Positions 1 to 8,110 of a DNA stretch of 11,612 bases are shown piece after piece; within the stretch, counting starts at the first letter, position 1, and the number at the start of each line of letters is the position of its first letter. Position numbers and translations under genes: made by a program. Below the pieces are notes generated by a model. The model made no database searches. It had not been told where the DNA came from and saw only the letters and a list, made by a program, of their open reading frames with translations. The DNA is from Candidatus Moraniibacteriota bacterium (GTDB taxonomy: Bacteria; Patescibacteriota; Minisyncoccia; Moranbacterales; GCA-2747515): NCBI GenBank assembly GCA_027031945.1, contig JALVPE010000069.1, positions 1 to 11,612 on the forward strand, in the 5' to 3' direction.

Positions 1-2
1 TT

Positions 3-2681
3 CATCAAGGTAACAATAATTTAGCTTTTTACAGTGCTCACAGTGGAGACGGAGGAACCAATGGAACCAGAATGACTTTAACGGAAGTTGGTGATTTGGG
101 ATTGGGAACGGAAATTCCGGATGCGAAGTTTACGATTGTAAATACCGATACAGATAAAGATTCTTTTTCTATTTATCAAGATGTAGAAGTACCGACCTTT
201 GCGGAGACGATTGGGGGTGGAAGTTATGAGCACGCCAATTCCATCACTCAAACTTCCGACGGTGGATATATTGTAGTTGGATATACGGATTCATATGGAG
301 TGGGAAATAATGATATGTATATCGCCAAACTAACCTCTACCGGCTCCCTAGATTCCTCTTTTGGTTCAGGGGGAACTTTAACTATTGGAGGAAATAATTA
401 TGATGATGCTCATTCTATCATTCAAACTTCCGACGGTGGATATGTTGTGGCTGGGTATACGGATTCATATGGAGCGGGAAATGATGATATGTACATCGCC
501 AAACTAACCTCCGCCGGTTCTTTAGACTCCTCTTTTGGTACCGGCGGAACAGTGACTATTGGGGGAGGCAATGATGATGAAGCTTATTCTATTATTCAAA
601 CTTCCGACGGTGGATACATTATAGCCGGACAAACAAATTCATACGGAGCGGGAAATTATGATATGTATATCGCCAAACTAACCTCTACCGGCTCCCTAGA
701 TTCTTCTTTTGGTTCGGGGGGAACTCTAACTGTAGGAGGGGGAAATTATGATTATGCTCAGTCTATTATTCAAACTTCCGACGGTGGCTATATGGTGGCT
801 GGAAGAACAAATTCATACGGAGCGGGAAATTATGATATGTATATCGTCAAATTAACCCCCACCGGCTCCTTAGATTCTTCTTTTGGTTCGGGGGGAACTA
901 GAACTATTGGAGGGGGAAATAATGATTGGGCTTTCTCCGTTACTCAAACTTCTGACGGTGGATATATTATAGCCGGACGAACAAATTCATACGGAGTGGG
1001 AAATAATGATATGTATATCGCCAAACTAACCTCCACCGGTTCCTTAGATTCTTCTTTTGGTTCGGGGGGAATTAGAACTATTGGAGGAGGGGGGATTGAT
1101 GATGCTCGTTCTATTATTCAAACTTCCGACGGTGGATATATTGTAGTTGGATATACGGATTCATATGGAGCAGGAAGTATTGATATGTATATCGCCAAAC
1201 TAACCTCTACCGGCTCCCTAGATTCCTCTTTTGGTTCAGGGGGGACTAGAACTATTGGAGGAGGAAGTAATGATTATGCTTATTCCATTATCCAAACTTC
1301 CGACGGTGGATATATTGTAGCTGGATATACAGATTCATATGGAGCAGGAGGTAATGATATGTACATTGTCAAGTTGGATGAAAATGGAAACCTTGGTGGA
1401 TCTTGCAGTAACCCAACTCTTAGTTCCGGAGGGAGTACCGGCTCTGGAGGAAGTACCGGCTCTGGAGGAACTACTAATTCCGGAGGAAGCACCAATTCCG
1501 GAGGAGCTGCTAGCTCCGGCGGAACCCTCAATCAACAATGTACCGCCACCAGCACCCTAGCCAACCAAACAGTCTTCAATATCAACAACTTTGGCCAAGT
1601 GGGAATAGGAGCCAGCGCAAATCTAGGATATAGATTAAATGTAAATGGTTTAGCCACTTCAAACGGATGGTTAACTTCATCAGACAAAAGGTTCAAAACA
1701 GATATTAAAACAATAAATAACTCTCTAAGCAGACTAACCCAATTAGATGGAGTGAGTTACCACTATGACACAGAAAAGTTTGCTAATAGAGGATTTGATG
1801 ACCATAAACATCTAGGTTTACTGGCTCAGGATGTGGAAAAGATATTCCCGGAATTAGTATACACTGATGCCACCGGATACAAGTCAGTTGACTATATAGG
1901 TCTAATATCTCCAATAATCAATTCCATCAAAGAACAACAATCTCAAATAGAAACTCAAAATGTCAGAATAGAATCTAACACTCTTAAAACAGATACCAAT
2001 ATTCAAACTTTGGCAGAACTGCAAAACTCAGTTGATACTCAGTTGGCGACGGTGTCCAGTCTATTAAGTTCAACAATGGGTAGTAAAGGTACTATACGGG
2101 ATGATATCTTATTAATGCAAAAGGATGCAAACCAACAATCAAATCTTATACATGCATTAGAGATTAAACTTGACAAGTTACAGTTTGATGTAAATATGAT
2201 AGATGAATTACAACATAATATAACAGAAATGTTAATTGCATTAGACGAAGATAGATTGATATATACGGATGATGCTGGGAATTTAACATTAGATGGAATT
2301 GTAGCAGTTAAACAACTTAAAACAGAAAACATTGTGGTTACAGGCAGTGAGGATAATGCAATTGTTGGTGAAAACATGATAGCTAAAGGAGCATTGGATG
2401 TGTTTGTGCCAACTAAAGCTGTAAAAAGCAATAGTAGAATATTTGTAACACCAAAAGGAAGTGGCGTGGATCAAACTATGTCAATATCAAGTATTGATGA
2501 AGGAAGTGGTTTTCATGTAACAGTTGCAAATATTGTAACAGAACCGATACTGTTTGATTGGTTTATTTTGGAGGATCAAACAATTAAAAGTGATAATGGA
2601 GGAAATGCAAATGAACAAGTTATTCAGAGTGAAAATGCGATGCAAGATAATTCAAACGAAGATACTGGTATAACACAATAA
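3..2681 (+). CDS. Surface protein: delta-60 repeats, peptidase S74 chaperone domain, C-terminal beta module (5' partial)
   Basis: The frame is open back to the left edge, so the true start lies upstream; the ATG at 72 is internal. Domain order by position: seven 58-residue repeats of delta-60 type (201-1418; each has QTSDGGY, a DMYI.KL strand and GSLDSSFG), a Ser/Gly/Thr linker (1422-1523), and a peptidase S74 domain from about 1640 to 1930. The S74 domain shows the SSDKRFK start, with the presumed cleavage Ser at 1677-1682, and the hallmark GLLAQDVEKIFPELV. A heptad-like coiled coil follows (about 1920-2240), then a beta-rich module (2352-2576, VFVPTKAV and SRIFVTPKG) and an acidic Asn/Gln-rich tail. 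S74 domains are known to help phage tail-spike trimers fold and then cut themselves off. Here the protein is probably a trimeric, exported adhesin or fibre, but no ligand can be inferred. The repeat half looks visibly richer in G+C than the rest. Confidence 0.85.
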   Translation, partial: HQGNNNLAFYSAHSGDGGTNGTRMTLTEVGDLGLGTEIPDAKFTIVNTDTDKDSFSIYQDVEVPTFAETIGGGSYEHANSITQTSDGGYIVVGYTDSYGVGNNDMYIAKLTSTGSLDSSFGSGGTLTIGGNNYDDAHSIIQTSDGGYVVAGYTDSYGAGNDDMYIAKLTSAGSLDSSFGTGGTVTIGGGNDDEAYSIIQTSDGGYIIAGQTNSYGAGNYDMYIAKLTSTGSLDSSFGSGGTLTVGGGNYDYAQSIIQTSDGGYMVAGRTNSYGAGNYDMYIVKLTPTGSLDSSFGSGGTRTIGGGNNDWAFSVTQTSDGGYIIAGRTNSYGVGNNDMYIAKLTSTGSLDSSFGSGGIRTIGGGGIDDARSIIQTSDGGYIVVGYTDSYGAGSIDMYIAKLTSTGSLDSSFGSGGTRTIGGGSNDYAYSIIQTSDGGYIVAGYTDSYGAGGNDMYIVKLDENGNLGGSCSNPTLSSGGSTGSGGSTGSGGTTNSGGSTNSGGAASSGGTLNQQCTATSTLANQTVFNINNFGQVGIGASANLGYRLNVNGLATSNGWLTSSDKRFKTDIKTINNSLSRLTQLDGVSYHYDTEKFANRGFDDHKHLGLLAQDVEKIFPELVYTDATGYKSVDYIGLISPIINSIKEQQSQIETQNVRIESNTLKTDTNIQTLAELQNSVDTQLATVSSLLSSTMGSKGTIRDDILLMQKDANQQSNLIHALEIKLDKLQFDVNMIDELQHNITEMLIALDEDRLIYTDDAGNLTLDGIVAVKQLKTENIVVTGSEDNAIVGENMIAKGALDVFVPTKAVKSNSRIFVTPKGSGVDQTMSISSIDEGSGFHVTVANIVTEPILFDWFILEDQTIKSDNGGNANEQVIQSENAMQDNSNEDTGITQ
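201..1418 (+). repeat. Seven tandem 174-bp in-frame repeats
   Basis: The marker ACTTC(C/T)GACGGTGG begins at 252, 426, 600, 774, 948, 1122 and 1296, exactly 174 bases apart each time. That gives seven units of 58 codons with no length change. The units match the delta-60 repeat family (about 55 residues), which is predicted to form beta-propeller blades, so seven units would close one seven-bladed propeller. The last unit diverges at its end (DENGNLGGSC in place of TSTGSLDSSF). Units 1 and 6 differ at only 4 bases over about 120, closer than neighbouring units, which suggests recent duplication or gene conversion. Confidence 0.95.
1422..1523 (+). repeat. Ser/Gly-rich linker repeats
   Basis: Imperfect 15-18-base units based on TCCGGAGGAAGTACC encode short (S/T)xSGG blocks between the propeller and the S74 domain. 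The protein segment is low-complexity and probably a flexible spacer. Such DNA repeats can change length by slippage, always in multiples of three here. Confidence 0.8.
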
Positions 2682-2743
2682 TATTTTTGTGTGCTATATA
2701 TAGTATAATAGTTTGTAATGTAGGATTTATAATTAAATTATTT

Positions 2744-3907
2744 ATGAAATTTCAAAATAAAAGTATTACGATAAGATATATTTTGTTGTTTAGTGTTTTG
2801 GTGTTGTTTTTACCGTTTATAACTTATGGGTATTATATCATAGATAATATTCCGAATACCGGAGATGATCATTTACGACCAAAGATTAATAATTATAAAA
2901 AACTTATAAATTCACAAGTTGTTGATGATGTAACTACTGATGTAATCACAACAACAAAAAAAACAACAACAATAACTACAGTGGAGACTATAAAAAAATA
3001 TAAAAAGCCTATTCAAATTGTTGGTGCCGTTGGTACTGTGGCTGGGTCTGCAGTGGCAGTTGCAGGAACAGCAGTGCCGTTTTTTGCAACAACTCCAACA
3101 GCTATGCAAGATTTAATGTTATTAAATTTTTTTGGTATATTTATAAGACGTAAAAAACAAAAAAGATGGGGAATTGTTTTTGATATTGACACAAAACGAC
3201 CAATAGCAGCAGTAAAAGTAACTCTTTTTGATGGTAATATGAAAGAATTAGAAACGACTTATTCAGATAAGGATGGTAGATTTGGTTTTCTTGCTGGTAA
3301 GGGAGTATATAGGATTGATGCTTATAAAAAAGATTATGAAGCGTTTACGGATAGTGATGAAGATAGTGTATATGGTACATTATATACTGGGGGTGAAATA
3401 AATGTTGCTGGCGAGGAAATTTTGAGAGTAAATATTGCACTTAGATCTACGGTAATTGATTGGAAAGAGTATGCTGATAAAAAAATTGCTGCATATACCA
3501 GTACATGGTCATTAGTTAAAAGATATTTATTTACAAGTTTATATTTTATTGGATTTACGACAACTATATTGATTACTTTTTTTTATCCATCGATATTAAA
3601 TATTATACTTGTAATAATTAACTTTGTATTTCTTGTTATAATTTATTTTTTTAAGAAAAAAGATCACGGAACTGTCATGACAAGCAATAAAAAACCTGTA
3701 CCATTTGCAGTTGTAAATTTATATGATAATAATGGTAGGAAAAGTGCATTTGCTGTAACTGATGTAATAGGAAGGTATTATATGCTTGCTAATAATGGGC
3801 AATACAAAATGAAAGTAATGGGACAAGTAGCTGATAATGAAAAAGAGGAACAACAAATGGATGTTAATGTGAGAGATGGTTTTGTAGATGAGGATATTGT
3901 TTTTTAG
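2744..3907 (+). CDS. Membrane protein with two carboxypeptidase-regulatory-like domains
   Basis: The chosen start is the ATG at 2744 (387 residues). It puts a basic N-terminus directly before a hydrophobic helix (residues about 10-31); a TTG at 2687 would add 19 unusual hydrophobic residues. A Thr-rich, partly basic stretch follows, then an Ala/Gly-rich helix (about 92-114) and the basic RRKKQKR. The first carboxypeptidase-regulatory-like (transthyretin-like) domain spans about 140-235, with SDKDGRFGFLAGKGVYRI. Two adjacent helices (about 262-303) come next, then a second such domain (about 308-376, VTDVIGRYYML). The arrangement resembles a family I recall from Patescibacteria. The function is unknown; envelope scaffolding is a guess. 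It begins 62 bases after the surface-protein gene and may be co-transcribed. No clear Shine-Dalgarno sequence is visible. Confidence 0.75.
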   Translation: MKFQNKSITIRYILLFSVLVLFLPFITYGYYIIDNIPNTGDDHLRPKINNYKKLINSQVVDDVTTDVITTTKKTTTITTVETIKKYKKPIQIVGAVGTVAGSAVAVAGTAVPFFATTPTAMQDLMLLNFFGIFIRRKKQKRWGIVFDIDTKRPIAAVKVTLFDGNMKELETTYSDKDGRFGFLAGKGVYRIDAYKKDYEAFTDSDEDSVYGTLYTGGEINVAGEEILRVNIALRSTVIDWKEYADKKIAAYTSTWSLVKRYLFTSLYFIGFTTTILITFFYPSILNIILVIINFVFLVIIYFFKKKDHGTVMTSNKKPVPFAVVNLYDNNGRKSAFAVTDVIGRYYMLANNGQYKMKVMGQVADNEKEEQQMDVNVRDGFVDEDIVF

Positions 3908-3928
3908 TAAAATATAACACATATCAAA

Positions 3929-3955
3929 TTAGCACTCTCATATAGAGATTGCTAA
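3929..3955 (+). promoter_or_regulatory. CIRCE operator (HrcA-binding site)
   Basis: TTAGCACTC, nine bases, then GATTGCTAA. The consensus is TTAGCACTC-N9-GAGTGCTAA; the left arm is perfect and the right arm has one mismatch. It lies 50 bases before dnaJ, the usual setting for repression by HrcA, which is released on heat shock. The palindrome extends to a 9-bp stem (AAATTAGCA/TGCTAATTT, 3926-3958) with CTCT/AGAG pairing inside, and a T-rich run follows (3956-3967). It could therefore also work as a weak terminator for the upstream gene. Confidence 0.93.
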
Positions 3956-3977
3956 TTTTTATTTTTTATGATAGTAT
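3949..3977 (+). promoter_or_regulatory. Possible dnaJ promoter overlapping CIRCE
   Basis: TTGCTA (3949-3954) and TAGTAT (3972-3977) are each four of six matches to the -35 and -10 consensus and are 17 bases apart. The -35 box would lie in the right arm of CIRCE, so bound HrcA would block polymerase. Transcription would begin near 3984, giving a leader of about 22 bases. The boxes are weak in AT-rich DNA, so this rests mainly on position. Confidence 0.35.
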
Positions 3978-4005
3978 GAATACTGCTAGTTAAAATTACA
4001 AAAAT

Positions 4006-5100
4006 ATGTCAAAAGATTTTTATGAAATTTTGGGTGTATCAAAAGATGCATCTGATGCAGAAATTAAAAAAGCATATCGTAAGATGGCACATAAGTATCA
4101 TCCAGATAAGGATGGTGGTGATGAGGCAAAATTCAAGGAAGTAAATGAGGCTTACCAAACATTGTCTGATAGTACAAAGCGAGCACAGTATGATCAGTTT
4201 GGTCAAACATTCAATGGTGCTACCGGTGGGTCAAGTACGTCTGGTGGAGGTTTTGGAGGTTTTGATTTTTCTAATTTTGGGCAAGCTACAGGAGGGCAAG
4301 GGTTTGAGTTTAATTTTGGTGGTGGTGCAGAGGATATTTTTTCCGAGATGTTTGGTGGTGGTAGACGAGGTGGTAGACGTGGACGTGATATACAAGTGGA
4401 TGTAGAAATTGATTTTTTTGAAGTGATTAAAGGGACAATTAAAGAAATTTCTGTATATAAATCAGTAGAATGTAGCCGTTGTAATGGTACTGGCGGTGAG
4501 CCTGGTGCAAAAGAAGAAACTTGCAAAACGTGTGGTGGTAGTGGACATGTACAAAAAACAATGCAAACAATTCTTGGCACAATTGCACAACAAATTGTGT
4601 GCAATGACTGTAATGGTAAAGGTAAAACATTTGATAAAAAATGTTCTAAATGCAAAGGTGTTGGTCACTATAGAGAAGAAGTAAAAGAATCAGTTGATAT
4701 ACCGGCGGGTATCAACGATGGTCAATCAATTGCAATTTCAGGTAAGGGTGAAATTGGTCAAAATGGTGCACCGGCAGGAGATTTAATTGTTACTGTACAT
4801 GTTAAGTCCGATAATCGTTTTGTACGTGATGGATATGATATTCGTACAACATCTCATATAAATTTTGCTCAAGCTGCTCTTGGAGATAAAATTGATGTTG
4901 AAACAGTTGATGGTATTGTTAAAATGAAAGTTCCGGCAGGTACGCAGTCAGGAGAAATTTATAAAATACGTGGTAAAGGTGTGCCAAAATTACGTGGTAT
5001 TGGTCGCGGTGATCATCTTGTTGAAATAATTGTAGATGTACCAACAAAATTATCACGAAAAGAAAGAAAAATAATAGAACAATTAAAGGATTTGCAATAA
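4006..5100 (+). CDS. dnaJ: Chaperone protein DnaJ (Hsp40)
   Basis: This is the co-chaperone that delivers unfolded clients to DnaK and stimulates its ATPase in the cytoplasm. At 364 residues it is close to the usual length for type I DnaJ. The J domain occupies residues 1-65 with HPD at 32-34. A Gly/Phe-rich region follows (about 70-125). Four zinc-binding CxxCxGxG motifs begin at residues 156, 173, 199 and 213, followed by the C-terminal client-binding domain (SVDIPAGINDGQ; GDLIVTVHV). The start is fixed by the family MSKDFYEILGV opening; no Shine-Dalgarno sequence is visible before it. The gene stands alone, without grpE or dnaK beside it, between a CIRCE operator and an intrinsic terminator, so it is probably a single-gene HrcA-controlled heat-shock unit. 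Confidence 0.97.
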   Translation: MSKDFYEILGVSKDASDAEIKKAYRKMAHKYHPDKDGGDEAKFKEVNEAYQTLSDSTKRAQYDQFGQTFNGATGGSSTSGGGFGGFDFSNFGQATGGQGFEFNFGGGAEDIFSEMFGGGRRGGRRGRDIQVDVEIDFFEVIKGTIKEISVYKSVECSRCNGTGGEPGAKEETCKTCGGSGHVQKTMQTILGTIAQQIVCNDCNGKGKTFDKKCSKCKGVGHYREEVKESVDIPAGINDGQSIAISGKGEIGQNGAPAGDLIVTVHVKSDNRFVRDGYDIRTTSHINFAQAALGDKIDVETVDGIVKMKVPAGTQSGEIYKIRGKGVPKLRGIGRGDHLVEIIVDVPTKLSRKERKIIEQLKDLQ

Positions 5101-5124
5101 TATTTTAATGGATTATATTATTGT

Positions 5125-5148
5125 GACGGGTTCATGCCCGTCTTTTTT
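5125..5148 (+). terminator. Intrinsic terminator after dnaJ
   Basis: GACGGG (5125-5130), loop TTCATG, CCCGTC (5137-5142): a perfect 6-bp stem with four consecutive G-C pairs, followed by six T. It ends 24 bases after the dnaJ stop and separates dnaJ from argS. Confidence 0.92.
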
Positions 5149-5193
5149 ATTGATTAATTAGTCTTTACATGATAGGGTAAAGGTATCAAATGG

Positions 5194-6903
5194 ATGAATA
5201 TGAAACAGATAATAGAACAACTAATTATTGATGGAATTACAGAACTCCAGAGTAATGGTATATGGGGTAAGTTTGTTGTATCTGATATTGTTGTAGAGCG
5301 TCCAAAAGAACGTTCTCACGGTGATTGGACTACTAATATTGCATTTGTATTGGCAAAAGAATTAAAAAAATCACCTTCTGATATTGCACAAGAATTAACT
5401 AATGTTTTGGATAGTTTTGATATTTCACAATTATCAAAGATTGAAGTTGCGCAACCGGGTTATATCAATTTTATATTTGATAGAAGTGTATTTATACAAG
5501 AATTAAAGAATATAATCAATGGTAAAAATAAGTATGGTAGCAACAATAAATTGAAGGGGAAAATAATTACTATTGAATATACACAACCAAATCCATTCAA
5601 GCCGTTTCATATAGGGCATCTAATGAGTAATGCAATTGGTGAATCATTGTCACGAATTATTGCATTTTCTGGTGCAAACGTTGTAAGAGCAAATTATCAA
5701 GGTGATGTAGGTCCACATGTTGCTAAAGCTTTGTGGGGTCTTAAAAAATTAAATTTTGAACCAACGGATATTGATAAAATTGGAAAAGCTTATGCTTATG
5801 GTCACGCAAAATCAGAAAATGATGAGAATATAAAAAAAGAAATTAATGCAATAAATGCAGCAGTATATACTAAGAGCGATTCGGAATTGATGAAAGTGTA
5901 TAAAATAGGACGTACCAAGACACTTGAGCGTTTTGAAGAAATTTATAAAATGCTTGGTACAAAATTTGATCAATATTATTTTGAGAGTGAAACATGGCAA
6001 ATAGGTGAGGAGATTGTGCGTGAACATATAGGTGATATTTTTGAGGAAAGTGAAGGAGCTATTATTTTTGATGGAGAAAAATATGGTTTACATAAGCGCG
6101 TATTTATAACAGCGGAGGGTTTGCCAACATATGAAGCAAAAGAATTAGGTCTTGCAATGTTAAAAAAGAAAAGATCTCTATCAGATATGTATATAATTAC
6201 AACAGCAGTTGAGCAGGAAGAATATTTTAAGGTTGTACAAAAAGCATTGGAACTTGTTGATCCATATTTTGTAGGGAAAATTAAGCACGTACCTCATGGT
6301 ATGATGCAATTAGCATCCGGTAAAATGTCATCACGTAGTGGCAATGTGATAACAGGAGAATCTCTTATTGAAGATGCACGAAGGGTTGCAATGGAAAAAA
6401 TGAGTGAGAGAGCTAAAAATAATGTTGTAGAAGATACAATAAATGCAATTGCTGTAGCAGGCATTAAATTTAGTATTCTTAAGCAACATGCCGGTAAAAA
6501 CATTGTATATGACGCAGATATGGCATTATCTTTTGATGGAGATTCCGGACCATACTTACAATATACATATGCGAGATGTCAATCTGTGAAAACAAAAGCA
6601 AAAGAAAATAACATTGAAATATCATTTAAAAATGTATGTGAGCAAAGCGTTGACATTGAAAAAATTCTTGCACAATTTGGAGATGTCGTAGAGCGAGCAG
6701 AAAAAGAATATGCACCACACTATATAGCAAATTATCTTTTGGAACTTGCGCATACATACAATACTTATTATGCAAATAATAAAATTGTTGATATAAATAA
6801 CCCAGAACTTTCAGCGTATCGTACGGCAGTGACAGTTGCAGTAGCACAAGTAATAAAAAATGGTGCAAATCTTTTGGGTTTTCATACTCCAGAGCAAATG
6901 TAA
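5194..6903 (+). CDS. argS: Arginyl-tRNA synthetase
   Basis: A class I synthetase that charges tRNA-Arg with arginine using ATP; 569 residues, normal for the family. The N-terminal ArgRS additional domain covers about residues 1-90. The catalytic core has the HIGH motif intact at 139-142, inside the family context PNPFKPFHIGHLMSN, and also EGLPTYEAKELGLA and EQEEYFKVV. The KMSKS-type loop reads KMSSR at 377-381, an acceptable variant in ArgRS. The C-terminal helical DALR anticodon-binding domain covers about 450-569 (GPYLQYTYARCQS; YLLELAHTYNTYY). The ATG at 5194 is preferred over the in-frame ATG at 5200 because AAAGG at 5179-5183 suits it better. The gene starts 45 bases after the dnaJ terminator, so its promoter must be short and close; I found no convincing boxes. 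The glycosyltransferase gene follows 16 bases after the stop. Confidence 0.96.
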   Translation: MNMKQIIEQLIIDGITELQSNGIWGKFVVSDIVVERPKERSHGDWTTNIAFVLAKELKKSPSDIAQELTNVLDSFDISQLSKIEVAQPGYINFIFDRSVFIQELKNIINGKNKYGSNNKLKGKIITIEYTQPNPFKPFHIGHLMSNAIGESLSRIIAFSGANVVRANYQGDVGPHVAKALWGLKKLNFEPTDIDKIGKAYAYGHAKSENDENIKKEINAINAAVYTKSDSELMKVYKIGRTKTLERFEEIYKMLGTKFDQYYFESETWQIGEEIVREHIGDIFEESEGAIIFDGEKYGLHKRVFITAEGLPTYEAKELGLAMLKKKRSLSDMYIITTAVEQEEYFKVVQKALELVDPYFVGKIKHVPHGMMQLASGKMSSRSGNVITGESLIEDARRVAMEKMSERAKNNVVEDTINAIAVAGIKFSILKQHAGKNIVYDADMALSFDGDSGPYLQYTYARCQSVKTKAKENNIEISFKNVCEQSVDIEKILAQFGDVVERAEKEYAPHYIANYLLELAHTYNTYYANNKIVDINNPELSAYRTAVTVAVAQVIKNGANLLGFHTPEQM

Positions 6904-6919
6904 TTTTTGATTTAAAGAA

Positions 6920-8092
6920 ATGCGTATAGGAATTGATGCACGAAAAATTTTGAATCCACACAAAGGTGAATTAATTGGTGTAGGACATTATACATATCAA
7001 CTTATTCGTCATTTGCTTGAAAATGATAATGAGAATGAATATGTGATCTTTTTTGATGCAAGTGTACGGCAAAAAGATATACGTAAATTTACAAGGAGAA
7101 ATGTGAAAATCGTATTTTATCCATTTTCAGATTATAAAAAATATTTACCGGGAGCATATAATGAAATATTAGCCTCGGCAGTTCTTTCTCGTGAAAATTT
7201 AGATATATTACATGTGACTTCAACAGAAGTTAGAATACCAGTGACTTATCGTGGTCGTGTAGTTTTGACGGTTCATGATTTAGGTGTATTAAAAATACCT
7301 GAGAATTATAAAAAAATTACACAATTACAAGCTAAAACAATTAAACGGTTCATGATAAAAAAGGCGAATCATATAATTGCTGTATCCAACACGATAGCAA
7401 ATGATGTTATAAATATTTACAATAAAGCACCAAATATGATTGATGTGGTATATTCGGGATTGGATAAAAGATTTTTTGCTGAAAGTAAATTTTGTAATGG
7501 AAAAAATATATCAAAAAAATTTGGTATTACAAAAAAATATATTCTTTTTCTTGGAACCATTGAGCCATCAAAAAACATAACTCGACTTTTGCATGCATTT
7601 TCTATATTTAAAGAATCTCGTGTCAAAAAGAGTAGACGTGAATTATGCGATTACCAAATGTTAATTGCAGGAAAACCTGGCTGGCTCGCGAATGATATTA
7701 AACATATGGTGAAGGATTTGCAATTAGCAAGAGATGTAAAGTTTAGTGGATATGTTATTGGTGATGAATTGGTGCCAATTTTTAAAAATGCAGAATTTTT
7801 TGTATTACCCTCACTATACGAAGGATTTGGCACAACAATATTGGAAGCATTTGCAACCGGAACTCCGGCAATTGTTACTAATGCCGGATCAGCGCCAGAG
7901 ATTGCCGGAGATGCTGCAAAATTAGTTAATCCAATTGATACAAAGGAAATTGCACAAGCAATGATTGAATTTGCCAATGATGAGAATATACGTGATGATT
8001 TTCGGCAGAAAGGATTAAGACGCGCTCACGATTTTGATTGGAAAAAGACTGCAAAGGAAACTTTGGATATTTATAAAAAGGTGGTTGCATAA
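6920..8092 (+). CDS. GT4-family glycosyltransferase (GT-B fold)
   Basis: Predicted to transfer a sugar from a nucleotide-sugar donor (retaining, GT-B fold), probably on the cytoplasmic side in envelope glycan synthesis; 390 residues, no signal peptide or membrane helix. The N-terminal acceptor domain starts with RIGIDARKI and GVGHYTYQLI and includes VVLTVHDLG and ANHIIAVSNTIANDV. The C-terminal donor domain has YILFLGTIEPSKNI, VKFSGYV and the EX7E signature at E301 and E309 (SLYEGFGTTILEAFATG), then GSAPEIAGDAA. These fit glycosyltransferase group 1. Neither donor nor acceptor can be read from the sequence. The start lies 16 bases after argS with only a weak purine stretch (AAAGAA) before it, so co-transcription is likely. 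No terminator separates it from the T-box leader downstream. Confidence 0.9.
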   Translation: MRIGIDARKILNPHKGELIGVGHYTYQLIRHLLENDNENEYVIFFDASVRQKDIRKFTRRNVKIVFYPFSDYKKYLPGAYNEILASAVLSRENLDILHVTSTEVRIPVTYRGRVVLTVHDLGVLKIPENYKKITQLQAKTIKRFMIKKANHIIAVSNTIANDVINIYNKAPNMIDVVYSGLDKRFFAESKFCNGKNISKKFGITKKYILFLGTIEPSKNITRLLHAFSIFKESRVKKSRRELCDYQMLIAGKPGWLANDIKHMVKDLQLARDVKFSGYVIGDELVPIFKNAEFFVLPSLYEGFGTTILEAFATGTPAIVTNAGSAPEIAGDAAKLVNPIDTKEIAQAMIEFANDENIRDDFRQKGLRRAHDFDWKKTAKETLDIYKKVVA

Positions 8093-8110
8093 AAAACATT
8101 TTTCATGTAG

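Noticed and set aside
201..1418. CRISPR-like array
   Set aside because: The repeats are 174 bases, contiguous, in frame and protein-coding, with no unique spacers.
1280..1538. Reverse-strand reading frames over the Ser/Gly linker
   Set aside because: They are low-complexity shadows of the repeat-coding strand, with Pro/Glu- or Ser-rich translations and no family resemblance.
2681..2709. Promoter with -10 TATAAT at 2704-2709
   Set aside because: The hexamer is perfect, but no acceptable -35 lies 16-18 bases upstream, and such hexamers are frequent in AT-rich DNA.
2687..2743. TTG start at 2687 for the membrane protein
   Set aside because: It would add a hydrophobic extension just ahead of the natural basic N-terminus and signal anchor at the ATG 2744.
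4203..4655. 150-codon reverse-strand frame within dnaJ
   Set aside because: It mirrors the Gly-rich and Cys-rich regions of DnaJ and shows no independent coding signal.
6322..6336. KMSSR in ArgRS as a damaged active site
   Set aside because: ArgRS tolerates variation in the KMSKS loop, and the HIGH motif and the rest of the protein are intact.
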